The translations under genes were made by a program, and so were the position numbers. A stretch of 64,000 nt of DNA from Septoria linicola (Eukaryota; Ascomycota; Dothideomycetes; Mycosphaerellales; Mycosphaerellaceae), in the NCBI GenBank assembly GCA_024114885.1, contig CP099421.1:1922001-1986000 (forward strand), in the 5' to 3' direction. Positions 13,284 to 24,433 of this stretch are shown piece after piece. The first letter of the stretch is position 1; the number at the start of each line of letters is the position of its first letter. The notes beneath the pieces were generated by a model. The model worked only from the letters and a program-made list of their open reading frames with translations, was not told where the DNA came from and ran no database searches.

Positions 13284-14741
13284 TCGCGGACCAAGGTCCG
13301 AGGGTGGAAAGATGTTTGGCTGAGCATTGAAGGACGAGTAAGGCTGATTTGATGCATGTTCTCGCGAGATACCACTGTGTTTGTTTGTTCGTGACGCATG
13401 GAACAGAAGCCATTTGCTCTAGGTGTTTGAGTTGGTAAAGTGTAAGCATGTAGGTGTGCTAGACCTAACAGTGGTTCTCTCGGGCACGATTTGTATAGCT
13501 ATACGAGTTGCCATTATTGCTGTAATCTCGGACACTTATCGTATCTTGAGCTGTTTCTCAGTATTTTCTCTCAGCTCACGGTGGTGCCTGTAGTGTATAG
13601 AGATCTATCTACAAGCGCCACATTTCACTCTTGGCACTTCAGCCGTTCGTGTTAAATCGTGCCAATACTGTGCCTGAGGGACAAGTGAAACAAGCGGATG
13701 CTTACCAGTGATCACGACTTTCATCGACAATGTTCGCCAAAGCAAATCGCTATAGTTCGCATCATCTCGCGGCTGACTGCTGTCCGATGTGGGAACGTCA
13801 CGGCTGCATGTGCCTGGCGATGGCAATACTCTGGCATATCTCGTAATTGTTTGCTTTCCCCACGGGCTCGCACGAGATTGGCACGCGGTAAAGGTGGGCA
13901 GCACGTTCTCGAATGCTTGGCGAGATGTTTTGGAGCTGCGACTGCGTACAGATCAGTGCAGACTATGTGTCACGCGAGCAATAAGCTTCTGGAGGAAGAG
14001 GCCACCTGTGCTCGCATTGCTGAGGCTGAGGTCGTGCAGTCGCCTGCGCGCAGTGATGAATGGGGTTGTGTGTAGCTCCGCCACCGCCCTGAGCGACAAG
14101 GCTTCGCCTGACAAGCTGAGGGGAGAAGAAACGCGACGAGGCTCAGCGGGACAGCTTGGGCGAGCTCAAGTACTTCCAAGAACTGGATCAACGACTGAGG
14201 TTGCAGCATTTTATACCTTCCGGCAGGTCCGGTCGCGTCTCAAGCACATTGAAGGAATCGACTGAACCGAAGCGTTTGTCACGCCAAGTCCAAGAACGTG
14301 GCGCGTTCCACTGCCATCAGCTTTCTTGTTGGTTGCGTTATTTGCTTCCACCTTCCTTATCAGACACGCACCAACTGCATCAACGTACGCCGTGTCATTC
14401 CTTCACAAATCAGCACCAAATCATGTTTGTCTAGCCAAGCAGCGGCCGAGCCACTTTAGTCCCTTCAGGGATGTCACCACCGTAGGGTAACATTCGGCTG
14501 AAAGATAACGGCCGTGGTGCTCCAGTCTTGGCTTGCAGCAACCATGTGCCAATTACTTGGCGGCGGCGGCATCGACTGGTTAAACGAGGCCTGTCCTGTT
14601 GGATGATAGATCTGCAACCAGTGCGGCGGAGTCCAGTACAAAGTGCTGAATGACCCCTCGTCGCGTATCCATCTGTACCACTCATCATTCTCATTTACAA
14701 AAAGTAGCATTCTGTCACCTCTTCTGTGAGCGTCTAACAGG
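13284..14741. other. intergenic region, nothing recognised
   Basis: About 1.46 kb holding the 3' flank of the RhoGEF gene and the promoter and leader of the permease. Several 80-160 codon open frames on both strands show no domain. One minus-strand frame at 14474-14785 is Trp-rich but overlaps the permease start. No RNA gene or repeat seen. Confidence 0.45.
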
Positions 14742-16598
14742 ATGGCGATCTTTGGCAATAGCAAGCGGAGCTCGTCCGTCTCCAACGAGCATTCGCCAGA
14801 CCGTGTGGACGAGAAGGGAGTGTACGACTATCAGACTTCGGAGCAGCCTGTACCAGAAGCTGGCACGCTCAGCGACCCTCGCGATGCCGGACACAGCTTG
14901 CACCGTGGCCTTCAGGCCCGACAAGTGTCTATGATTGCTATCGGTGGTGCTATGTAAGATGCATCGATTGTATTATAATCTAGATCGTGCTATAGCTAAC
15001 ATTTTGCAGCGGTACTGGTCTCATTATTGGCACAGGTTCAGCGCTCGCGAACACCGGCCCGGCCTCAATCTTGATCTCTTACTCCATCATTGGTCTCCTC
15101 GTCTATGTGGTTATGGCTGCCCTGGGGGAGATGGCCACCTGGTTGCCAGCTGCTGGTGGTTTCGCTGTCTACGCTGATCGATTCGTCGACCCTGCTCTTG
15201 GTTTCTCGCTCGGATACACTTACTGGTTCAAATACATCATCACGACGCCCAACCAGCTCACTGCTGCATCTCTGGTGTTGCAGTACTGGGTATCAGCGGA
15301 AAGAGTCAACCCCGGTGTTTGGATCACGATCTTCTTGGTCACAATTATCACGATCAATTTCCTGGGCATCAAGTACTTCGGTGAACTTGAATTCTGGCTG
15401 TCATCGATCAAAGTTGTAGTCATTCTCGGACTTATCCTTTTCAGCTTGATCATGGCTTGCGGAGGTGTCGATGGAGATGTCAGAGGTTTCGAATACTGGA
15501 GCAACCCTGGATCCTTCAACGAATACGTGGGCACTGGAGCAGTTGGACGATTCACTGCCGTCTGGCAAAGCATGGTCACTGCCGTCTTCGCCTACCTCGG
15601 AACTGAGTTGGTTGGTGTCACTGTCGGAGAGGCGCAGAACCCTCGCAGGAACATCCCACGTGCCATCAAGCTCACCTTCTGGCGTATTTGTGTCTTCTAC
15701 ATCCTCTCTGTCCTTTTCCTGGGCATGATTGTGCCATATGACAGCGAGCAGCTTGCCCTCGCCAAGGCTTCCAGCACATCTGCCGCCGCTTCGCCTTTCG
15801 TGGCCGCCATTGTTTTGGCAGGAGTTCCAGCACTTCCAGGCATTCTCAACGGCGCTATCCTAATCTTCGTATTCAGTGCGTCGAACTCGGATCTGTACAT
15901 TGCCTCCAGAACACTCCACGGGTTGGCCATCAAGAAGCACGCCCCTGAGATTTTTGCCAGGACCAACAAGCGCGGTGTACCATACTACGCCTTGGGTCTG
16001 TCCTCGGCCATCTGCTGCATCGCTTACATGAACGTCTCCACCTCCTCCAAGACCGTGTTCGGCTACTTCGTCAACTTGGTGTCCATCTTCGGTCTGCTTA
16101 CCTGGATCTCGATTCTGGTCTCGCACATCTACTTCGTCAAGGCAAGACGTGCACAGGGTGTGCCAGACGACAGCCCACTGCTCCGCTACAAGTCACCTTT
16201 CGGACTTTGGGGCAGCTATGGTGCGCTTGCCTTCTGCTGCTTGATTGCCTTGACCAAGAACTTCACTGTGTTCGTGCCCAGTCCAGACACGTATGGTAGC
16301 TTCGACTACAAGAACTTCATCGTAAGCCACAAGCCGTAACATCTACCATTGACCTCACGCTAACATCAAAATTTTCCAGACTGGCTACCTTGGTATTCCA
16401 CTATACCTCATCATGATTGTCGGCTGGAAGTTCATCATGAAGACGCACCAAGTTAGGCCAGAACTCGCGGACATCTGGCAAGGTAAAGATATCATTGATG
16501 CCGACGAACAAGAGTGGTTGGCGAAGGAAGAAGCCGAGCGTGCGCTTGGGAGGAATGGGAACTGGCTTTACAACCACTCCCTCGGATACATCTTCTAG
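14742..16598 (+). CDS. amino-acid permease, AAT/YAT family, DIP5-like
   Basis: Plasma-membrane proton-coupled amino-acid transporter. Three exons: 14742-14953, 15010-16321 and 16380-16598, with introns of 56 and 58 nt starting GTAAGA and GTAAGC. The product is 580 aa, usual for the family. A polar N-terminal tail of about 60 residues leads into the first membrane helix motif IGGAIGTGLIIGTGSAL, split by intron 1. Further family marks are GEMATWLPAAGGF, KYIITTPNQLTAA and ELVGVTVGEAQNPRRNIP, and about 12 hydrophobic segments can be followed. The TTPNQL loop is typical of the DIP5 (acidic amino acid) branch, but substrate preference is inference. The short C-terminal exon encodes the final helix and cytosolic tail. 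Confidence 0.9.
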
Positions 16599-17031
16599 AG
16601 CAGGGGCCGACAGTGTCATCTGAAACGACTTTATGTAGCTCAATGAAGACTCATGAACTGATTTTGGAACCACACAAGTCCGAACACCATTTTTGCGAGA
16701 GAAAAGGCCCATTTGACCTTATCCGTACGAGCGTTCTAGCCCTGAACATACACGCGTGACTTATGCTTGCAATACCGTGTTCAGGTCTTCGTGTTTGCAC
16801 GGGGTTGTCTTGTGACAGCACATGGTGCAGGCATTTGTTGGATTGCGATCAGCCGAGGTCCAGCTTCACTTCGTGTCGCGCAGCTTGTGAACGCGTCTCC
16901 TTCGCACGACCACGGCATTGTATATAGCAAAGTGCGATCTACACTCTCGCGAGCATTCTATAAACCTCTCAAATATATTGCACGTCCTTGCAGGCTGATA
17001 CAGTCCGATATCTAGTGTACTTACCGCCGCC
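16599..17031. other. short intergenic region
   Basis: The 3' flank of the permease and the promoter of the enoyl-CoA hydratase gene, which is on the same strand. A TATA-like TATATAG lies around 16920. Nothing else was recognised. Confidence 0.4.
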
Positions 17032-17936
17032 ATGTCATCTAACAAGCCAGGATCTGTCCTTTTCGAGGTTCCGATCAAGAGCGATAGCAGCGTGTCTGTA
17101 GGCGGACATGGCACTGTCGTCTGCACTCAGCCTACAACAGGTGTTTATCTCTTGACCTTCACAAATGGCCCTGATAACCGTCTGGTCACTGTAAGATATG
17201 CCTTTCACGTTGAGACACTCAATACTGATTATTTGGACAGGCGTTTTGCAGAGCAATGATCCTCGCTCTAGACATCATCGAGCACCGATACGAAGCTGGA
17301 GTAGTGATAACGACATCTTCGATACCCAAGTTCTACTCCAATGGCATGGATCTAGAACATGCCGCGTTCAGCCGGGACTACATGCATCAGTCACTTTATG
17401 GACTCTGGAGACGATTGCTTACATATCCAATGCCGACCATCGCTCTATGTAATGGACACGCTTTCGCCGGAGGATTCATGCTAGCTATGATGCACGACTA
17501 CCGCGTGATGAACCCACACAAAGGCTACTTATGCCTCAACGAGATTGAGCTAGGAGCCGCATTACGAGCACCCATGACTGCTGTTTTCAGAATGAAGCTC
17601 AACGGAACTGTACTACGGAAGATGGTACTAGAGGCGCATAGGTACAAGGCTCTAGAGGCGTTGCGAGACGGCATCGTCGATCATGTTGGTGGGTTGGACG
17701 AGACCCTTGCGTATGTTGAGGAATTGAAGCTCGTGGAAAAGGCTCGGCCAGGACTCACCGGTGCGTCGGTGTATGGAGAGCTGAAGCGGGAGATGTGGCG
17801 AGAGACTCTTGAGATGATCGATAATTGGGCCGAGGATAGCGTGAGGCCTGCACAGATGGCGATGGAAATCAAGAAGGAACGAGCAACGAGTTTGAAGAAA
17901 GTCGAAGCATGGGAGAAGACTAAGGCGAAATTGTAG
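17032..17936 (+). CDS. peroxisomal enoyl-CoA hydratase/isomerase family protein
   Basis: Crotonase-fold protein, probably acting on enoyl-CoA in fatty-acid beta-oxidation. Exons are 17032-17190 and 17241-17936; the 50-nt intron starts GTAAGA and ends GACAG. The product is 284 aa. The oxyanion-hole regions are visible as FYSNGMDL and NGHAFAGGFMLAMMHDYRV. The C-terminus is AKL, a good type-1 peroxisomal targeting tripeptide. The second acidic catalytic residue of true hydratases is not obvious, so a delta3,delta2-enoyl-CoA isomerase role (Eci1-like) is as likely as hydration. The ATG at 17032 lies in a favourable CGCCATG context. Confidence 0.82.
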
Positions 17937-18375
17937 ATGCCAGCCATTCTGCCTATCAATGCAGAGTGCCGTACAATCCCTCTCATCTCGCATGAGCAGC
18001 ATTCTCGTGAATGTTCACAACTAAGTCGTTGTCGAGATATTCATGTGTATATACGTCCAGTACAACGTCTTCCGCTTCCATTGGCAGATGTTAGTTCAAG
18101 CAGTCGGTCACCTCCCTTTGCAACATAGACAGCGCAAAATGATGCGACCCTTTGCTGCATTTATCCAGTACAGCGACTCTCATGCGAGTACGAAAATATG
18201 ATCCTTTGATCTCTGAAGGAAGATATGGAAACTCGCGGCATTGTGAAGTCGCCGATTGGTGTGACGCGAGAGGCGCGCGTGTCGTCAGACCGTCATCAAC
18301 GATATTTGGCACATGCATTCGGTCGTCATATAGTAGCTGTGTAAGCCCGCAGTTTGTGAACACAAGTCACGTAAG
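17937..18375. other. short intergenic region
   Basis: Flank and promoter between two rightward genes. No open frame with protein character, no repeat and no RNA gene seen. Confidence 0.4.
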
Positions 18376-19243
18376 ATGCGCCCATTCGCACGACACCTTT
18401 CAAAGTCTCTTCGTACAACATCTCCTCCAATCATCAAAGGGCAAGCAGTATCTGCCAGATTTGCCATACCTACGACTCGTGGACTTTTCCAAGCAGTACT
18501 CCCATCTACCACTTTCAGAATGTCTTCGACTTCCGCAGACGTTGGCGAGCTTAAGATTGAGAACACAAACATCAAGTCAGCTCCAGGTGTCGACCTTTCA
18601 CAACAACAGAAGACATTGATCGGCTCTGTCCTCGATCTCTTTGCTGGCAGACCATCGCTCGCCAAACTCCAGCTCTGGCAGGATGATGCACAGTTCATCG
18701 ACCCTCTGACTATCGCCAAGGGTCGTAAGCAGTTCGAGCCACAATGGTACGGCCTGCAGACCGCCTTCTCCGAGATCGAGCGCCTACACCACGAAGTCAC
18801 CTCTGGCGGCAACCCAATCGAGCTCGACCTGAAGTCGCGATATGTTGTGAAGGGAATCGGGAAGGAGCAGATCATCTCGAGCAAGGTGAAGATTTGGTCA
18901 GATGGCGACAAAATCACCAAGGTGCATGATGAATGGGACGGCAAGCTGCCAGAGAGCAGCATCGCGCAAGTAAGTCGAAAACATATCCCGCTTTTGAGTC
19001 CGTTCTGGTGGTGGAAATATGGCGAAGGTTGGGCATTCTCAGCATGGAGTCTCATCTGGAATACCCCAATCTGGCGGGTGAGGATGCCGTTTCCTGAGCT
19101 CGGATTATGTGGACCTCCTCGACTAGAGCTTGTGCTGACTTTTGATCTTGCAGGCTTTCCAAAGGCTCAACGCCAACACCGTGCCGTATGTTGTGGGAGT
19201 GCCGAAGAACGCCGAGGAAGACGCGAAGAAAGGCAACCAGTAG
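18376..19243 (+). CDS. SnoaL-like (NTF2-fold) protein with mitochondrial-type leader
   Basis: Uncharacterised fungal protein with an NTF2/SnoaL-like core (DLFAGRPSLAKLQLW, DPLTIAKGRKQFEPQWYGL, KVHDEWDGKLPE). The N-terminus is basic and Ser/Arg-rich, like a mitochondrial presequence. A second ATG about 48 codons in (MSSTSAD) could give a cytosolic form. Two splice models keep the frame. Model A joins 18376-18969 to 19154-19243 (donor GTAAGT, 227 aa). Model B joins 18376-19077 to 19154-19243 (donor GTGAGG, 263 aa). The 108-nt difference is fully open and encodes a Trp-rich hydrophobic stretch (FWWWKYGEGW, WNTPIWR). Both end in AFQRLNANTVPYVVGVPKN. No enzymatic activity is assigned. Confidence 0.7.
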
Positions 19244-19377
19244 GCCCGAGTGCTTAGATAGCTCTGTAAGATTACGACCCATGCCATCGATAAAGGCCTG
19301 CTAGGTCCATACAGCCACAAGAAACGAGTCCTTGTGGTGCTACCGGCCACTTCCGTCCCTGTAAGCGTTCCTGGAAA

Positions 19378-19905
19378 TCATGAGGAAGCCTTCTTCTCGT
19401 GGCCAGCCGTTGCGACTGCGAGAATATCCTCTTCCAGCCCTGTGACATGCAACACCTCAACGCCGGCATCTTGTAGCTTCTTCTGTCCCTCATTGACGCC
19501 AACAAACGTCTCAGGCTCTTGCACGCCACATACTACGATCGCAATCGCCTGTGAGCCGTCCTTCTTTTTCAATGCCAGTATTCTGTCCACGCAGGATGTG
19601 TTCCCTACACTCCGCATGTTGCATGGCTCCATAGTCGTATACAATACCACACCGTCTGGCAAGTGCTCACCAAGCTCTGCCATGGGGCATTGGTATTTTT
19701 CGGCAAGCTTGATGAAGCAGGACTGCTCTGCATGCGTGTTTCCTTCACATTCTAGCGTATAGCCTGTGACTGTAGGAGCGAGGTCCGGCGGAGCAAGCAG
19801 CAGAGCGCCGACGCAGAAGTTCGTAGGTCTCGGAGGCGACTTCTTGGCCTCCAGAAGGGCGAGTCGCAGGTAGTGCGTATGATTGTTGGGTCCAAAGGCA
19901 GACAT
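19378..19905 (-). CDS. cytidine/dCMP-type deaminase, Rib2/DRAP-deaminase-like
   Basis: Zinc-dependent deaminase domain protein of 175 aa. The zinc and proton-shuttle motif HAE is at 58-60, and the second motif has PC at 94-95 with Cys105 in a long PCNMRSVGNTSC arrangement. That spacing resembles the DRAP deaminase (riboflavin pathway) branch rather than tRNA adenosine deaminases. A role in deaminating a pyrimidine of riboflavin synthesis is plausible but not shown. The ATG at 19905 leads straight into the domain. The open frame upstream runs to 20157 but lacks domain character and is probably leader or intron. The gene is divergent from the mitochondrial carrier at 20244. Confidence 0.75.
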   Translation of the reverse strand: MSAFGPNNHTHYLRLALLEAKKSPPRPTNFCVGALLLAPPDLAPTVTGYTLECEGNTHAEQSCFIKLAEKYQCPMAELGEHLPDGVVLYTTMEPCNMRSVGNTSCVDRILALKKKDGSQAIAIVVCGVQEPETFVGVNEGQKKLQDAGVEVLHVTGLEEDILAVATAGHEKKASS

Positions 19906-20243
19906 TGCGGCGTAGTCCTGATCTGATACTAAGGAGATTTCAAGAAAACAAGGGAGAATATCTACCTTGGTATATGCTATGCTATCAGAATTGCTGAGGC
20001 TACTTCCAGCCCACACTCTCTGAGACAATAGGTATATGAACAAGTTGTTTGCTAGCAAAGTGTCGTGGTTCCCATGTTCTTGTTCAGGCAATACCACAGG
20101 AGTGAGTGTTCTAATTTCTCCGGCATCGGCCTCGACCTCGGTAGAAACCAACCTCACTTAATGTTTACCATCGCCAAGCACTCCCTGTTCTGCTCATTCT
20201 CATTCTTTATCCCATTTCGCCTAGACGAGCGAAGCTTGAAGCA
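19906..20243. promoter_or_regulatory. shared divergent promoter region
   Basis: The 338 bp between the deaminase start (leftward) and the carrier start (rightward) must hold both promoters. It contains a pyrimidine-rich run near 20180-20225 before the carrier ATG, common in fungal promoters. No specific operator was identified. Confidence 0.4.
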
Positions 20244-21247
20244 ATGAAGGATGTCAGTGTGCTTCCCATTAACCATCACATGCAAGATCTGATCGGATAT
20301 CACAGGATGGCCCAAATACGCCGATGATAGTATCCCTTCTCGCGGGTGGCATCGCGGGAGCAATAGAGGGAGCTGCCACTGTGCGTATCATTACACGACT
20401 TGTTCTCTCCCAGCGCTCTAACTTTATCCAGTATCCTTTCGAGTTTGCTAAAACACGCGTCCAACTTCGTGAGAAAAAGGGTCAACCTACACCCAAGAAT
20501 CCTTTCAAGGTTGTGTACCAAGTCTACAGCAAAGAAGGCATCAGAGCGCTGTACAAAGGATGTCTGCCTCTAGTTGTCGGAAGTGTCGGCAAAGACGGCA
20601 TTCGCTTTCTCTCCTTCGACACAATCAAGAACACATTCAAGGATCCAGAGACCGGTACTCTGTCTCCGGCACGGAATATGCTTTCGGGCATGGCGTCCGG
20701 TGTCGTAGCTTCAGCTACGGCAGTAACGCCTACAGAACGTATCAAGACTGCTTTGATTGACGATGCGAGAACCGAGCGACGATTCAATTCTGCCAGACAC
20801 TGCATCGCCACGATTGTCAAGGAGGATGGCCTGATGGGACTCTACCGTGGTTTTGCAGGCACGACACTCAAACAAGCTGGTGCTACAGCTTTCCGCATGG
20901 GGACGTATAACATTCTCAAAGACTACGAGCGCACGAAAGGGATCGAGCAATCGACTGCTACGAATTTCGCAAACGGCTCTGTGGCTGGCATTGTGACAAC
21001 TTTGGCCACACAGCCTTTTGACATGATCAAGACGCGGTGTCAAAGCTCGAGAGGTGCGAGTACAGTAGATGCGTTCCGAACTATCATGTCGGACTACGGC
21101 ATCAGAGGATTCTGGAGGGGAACCACAATGCGACTGGGGAGGACGGTGTTCAGTGGAGGCATTCTGTTCACAAGTTATGAGTGGGCGGCCGCCCTATTGA
21201 ATCCTATCTTCGTCACCGATACGACCAAAGATGTACAAGTAGAATAA
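20244..21247 (+). CDS. mitochondrial carrier, tricarboxylate/citrate transporter-like
   Basis: Inner-membrane solute carrier of 299 aa, the usual length. Three exons: 20244-20252 (three codons), 20306-20380 and 20432-21247, with introns of 53 and 51 nt. The three carrier signatures are visible: YPFEFAKTR (formed across intron 2), TPTERIKTA and QPFDMIKTR. LLAGGIAGAIEGA and the first signature are characteristic of the fungal citrate/tricarboxylate (Ctp1) group. The nine-base first exon (ATG AAG GAT) is inferred because it splices in phase from a GTCAGT donor and supplies a normal short leader. Starting at the internal ATG 20324 would leave almost no leader. Confidence 0.85.
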
Positions 21248-21661
21248 AGAAGAATGCTCGAACCTATTGGGAAAGCTTTGGCATGGATGCATCTAGTCTT
21301 GCGAGCAGCTGGACGAGAACAAAGTAGAGCGCATATCATCGACAATCTACCCAGTGCTGAGGTACTGCCCCAAAAGAAAAAGAGTCAGCTTGCTGGTCAG
21401 CAATCAATAGTCGACAAGCGCACTCAAATGGCTGAGCGAACACCCTTTAGCGGCCAGAGCTGTCATCTATACTCAAACATTGTAAGCTATACTCTGCCCT
21501 TTGTGAATTGAGGCACACTGCAGCACTGTGCCTGGTTATTCAGTCAGGTTGTCTCCAAGCCTGATGCATGCGGTAGTGCTGACTCGAAGTGCAAGAGCCG
21601 CTTGTGCATAATTTGGTCAGTTCGAGACGCATGGTCACTCTTGGTAAGCTGAGGAGCTCCG
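21248..21661. other. short intergenic region
   Basis: The 3' flank of the carrier and promoter of the F-box-like gene. No protein-like frame or repeat seen. Confidence 0.4.
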
Positions 21662-22873
21662 ATGGCTTCACTTCATGCAACTTCGCTTAGATGTGGCCTG
21701 TGCTTTTGGACCTTGGCTTCACACACAAGTTTCTACTGTAAGCCCTGCTTTGCGAACCACAAACTCGATCCATCCTACCAACATCAGCATCCACCCTTCA
21801 TCAATAGAGGTGGGCCTGCCGTCATGCATGACACGACCATGGATCCGGTTGTCGGCTTGCTTCACAGCTTCCAACAGCAGATAGTCGAGATCGAGTCCAG
21901 ATTCCCGCCACTCCGACGGCAAATTCGCGACCTCCGGACAAATAGCCTCGGATCATCAGCTAAAGCACTTATCGGGCGCACTGATCTCGTCGACGGCCTG
22001 TACAAGAAGGACAGGCACCTCAAGGCAAAGCAGAAGGTTGTTTACTGGCAGATCGACAGGACTTTCGAGCGTCTTTGGTACAACGCGGAAGATGCAGTGC
22101 TGAACGTCTACTGTCAAATTGATCAAGTTAAGAAAGATCGTCAGAGCATCAGAGACAAAATTGAAGACCTCGAAGACGAGATCGCTCGCGAGAAACTTCC
22201 CACCGGCTGCTCACCAATACCCCGCAACGAAGTGGCCAGGAAGCGTACTGGGTTCCTGGACCTTCCGGCCGAGCTAAGGAATGCCATCTATCGCCTGAGT
22301 GATTGCCTCGAGCTCAGTCACCGCTACAACCGGCCGATACGCAGATGCCTTTGCGGCTGGCTGCATCCTGATGAAGACTTTTGCCCTCATTTTGGGTTGG
22401 AAACCATAGGGTGGCGCGACATTCACATTTCAGGAGTAATGTAAGTACTGCAGTAGCCAAAACAACTATATCGCTTTGTTGCTGACCAGATGAGCAGCGA
22501 AATCCCAACGCCACCAGGCCACAGATACTATGTTGATGCCGCATCAATCGAGCAAGGGACGCACGCCGCCATCTGGCGTCAACCATCTGTCACCCGTGTC
22601 AATAAGCAGATCCGGTCGGAGACATTGCCAATGTTCTATGGCAACTTACAGGTCACGCTGAGATGCGCTTCTGAGGACATTTCCGAAAGCCAGGATCTCA
22701 AGTGGCTCCGTCAGATTGGAAAAGCGAATGCCGGACTGCTGAATAGTTTGCTGGTGCAGGACAGCTGGGGCATGCATGAAGAAGACTTTCGGCAGCGCTG
22801 TCAAAAGGCGCTCGCAGACCTTGGAGTCGTGATCGAGCGAGAGGGGATCAGGGCTAGCATCTCGTGGGCTTGA
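21662..22873 (+). CDS. F-box-like protein with N-terminal CxxC pairs and coiled coil
   Basis: Exons are 21662-22440 and 22498-22873; the 57-nt intron starts GTAAGT, has branch GCTGAC and ends GCAG. The product is 384 aa. Residues 11-29 hold two CxxC pairs (C11, C14, C26, C29) that could bind zinc. Residues about 60-185 are charged and helical, probably coiled coil. FLDLPAELRNAIYRL (from residue 198) is the short F-box-like motif common in expanded dothideomycete protein families. It is followed by the VNKQIRSETLPMFYGN motif typical of the same proteins. A role as a ubiquitin-ligase adaptor is only inferred; many such proteins have no tested function. Confidence 0.75.
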
Positions 22874-23219
22874 GCACGCTGCGGCTGCTGGAAAATCAAC
22901 GGAGGCTCGTGTTGGAACCGCTCTCACTGTCTCGGGCGTTGCAAGCGCGTTGGAGTTGCCGTCAGGGTGATGGTGACGAATAGGCAGAGTGGTTGCTAGA
23001 CTATCAGGACTAGAACCAGACATAGGTAATGGCGTGGCCTCGATACTGGGCGAGCGGAGATGTGCTTTACGACTATTGTATAGCGTCTACGAAGCAAGCT
23101 GCGCTCAGGATGTAGACCTCCAATACACACGCGACCTTCCGTTTCGTGAATGTCTCACTTCTAGCCCGCACTTATATCGCTCGCTCTCCTTCGTTCCCTT
23201 CCAATCGGTCGCACCGACT
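22874..23219. other. intergenic between convergent genes
   Basis: The F-box-like gene and the small basic protein gene end toward each other here. No gene or clear terminator structure seen. Confidence 0.4.
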
Positions 23220-23726
23220 TCAGTACCAGCTACCGCCCACCTTCGACTCTGCCTCCTGCCCACCCTTACCCTGCGCCTTCCTCAACACCTCCACTTCCTC
23301 CCACAGCTGATTGAGCACCGGACCGCACTTCTCCTCCGCAGCTTTCGCGTCTCGAAGCCATAAATCTGCCGCCGCGACTTCTCTATCCACCTCCAGTAAC
23401 TTGACTTCAACCTCCTTGGCCTCCTTTGAATCCAGTCGTTTCACAGCTCGAGTCCAGTCCAGGTCGCGAAGGACATTGCATCGATTTTGAGTAATCTCGT
23501 TAACATATCTACTCGCATCTCTACGCGCGGCGATAGCGGAGTCGAGGTTCTGTTGTGCTTGAAAGAGAAGAGCTTGAGGGTTGCGCGGGCCTTGAGGCGC
23601 TTTCTTCTCCGGCGCCTTCTTTGCTGCGCAATCTGCTTTCTTCACTTTCTTGACTCGAGTCTGAGGATAAGATGAGGAGTATGCTGTCTCGTCGAGTGCG
23701 CTCGATTTGCGCTTCTTTGGCGGCAT
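23220..23726 (-). CDS. small basic coiled-coil protein, unknown function
   Basis: Single-exon product of 168 aa. The N-terminus MPPKKRKSS and the following Lys-rich segment (KKVKKADCAAKKAPEKK) look like nuclear localisation or nucleic-acid-binding sequence. From about residue 50 the protein is a heptad-like charged helix (LLFQAQQNLDSAIAARRDA and onward). No family was recognised. Codon pattern and composition look genuine for a gene. A histone-like or chromatin role would be guesswork. Confidence 0.6.
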   Translation of the reverse strand: MPPKKRKSSALDETAYSSSYPQTRVKKVKKADCAAKKAPEKKAPQGPRNPQALLFQAQQNLDSAIAARRDASRYVNEITQNRCNVLRDLDWTRAVKRLDSKEAKEVEVKLLEVDREVAAADLWLRDAKAAEEKCGPVLNQLWEEVEVLRKAQGKGGQEAESKVGGSWY

Positions 23727-24016
23727 GTTGGACTTCTGTCAGTGCTTGTCCGTTGTATACACGATTTGGTCTTGAAGTTGGGTCATGTTTGTAACAGTTT
23801 GTTAGGTCAGTGCAAAGTAGTAACTCGCCGATATGTAGGTGAATGTGAAGGGCTGCAGATCCCTGCAGCTAGTGAATGCACGATGCAACATGTGAAACTA
23901 GAAACCATACTCATCTTTTCTGGAACATCATGCTCTGCTGCACTTTCTGGTCCATAATTGGTAAGCTACACTAAATCTATAGAATGCCTACAACTCTTGT
24001 CGAGCTGAGGCCTCTT

Positions 24017-24433
24017 CTACGAAGTCAAAGATAAGTGGTCCAAGAAGACGTAAGAGTAGTCGTTTGACGGCTGGTCAGAGGCGACACAAGCATATCTGAA
24101 ATTGAGTGTCGATTCGCTCGACGTGGGTACGACAGGCATCGTGGATTCTGGTCCTTTCCAGTTGTACGGACGTGGATCATCTGCAGGGGTGAGTGTCCTG
24201 GTGTATACTACAGCAGAACCCAACGTGACCTGCAGAGTGCAGGATTGCGTGCGGACTATCGAATGTAAATCGTAGTAGAACGTCAGAGTATATGGCCTGT
24301 CTGTGGCGAGGTTGGACAATGTTTGTTTGAGATATGATTGGCACGGGCGAGCTGTTGGTGCCGTCGTAGTGGAGAATGCTGGATAGTGGTTAGTGAGAGT
24401 AGGAACAGTTGCGGCTTTGGTGGTGCTACTGTG
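24017..24433 (-). CDS. 3' part of a secreted modular protein, 5' end not found
   Basis: About 137 codons on the minus strand read as a Ser/Thr-rich linker (STTKAATVPTLT, STTTAPTARP) followed by a beta-rich domain. The domain begins CQSYLKQTL, contains YTLTFYYDL and CTLQVTLG, and ends YSYVFLDHLSLTS. This is the pattern of the galactose-binding-like C-terminal domain in many fungal secreted proteins. Upstream, no signal peptide or matching first exon could be placed between 24434 and the end of the Tfb1 gene at 24755. It may be a truncated relic, or a gene whose first exons are short and missed. Confidence 0.45.
   Translation of the reverse strand, partial: HSSTTKAATVPTLTNHYPAFSTTTAPTARPCQSYLKQTLSNLATDRPYTLTFYYDLHSIVRTQSCTLQVTLGSAVVYTRTLTPADDPRPYNWKGPESTMPVVPTSSESTLNFRYACVASDQPSNDYSYVFLDHLSLTS

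Noticed and set aside
14474..14785. Trp-rich 103-codon minus-strand frame
   Set aside because: It overlaps the permease start codon and promoter, shows no signal or domain, and has no upstream exon. Composition alone was not enough.
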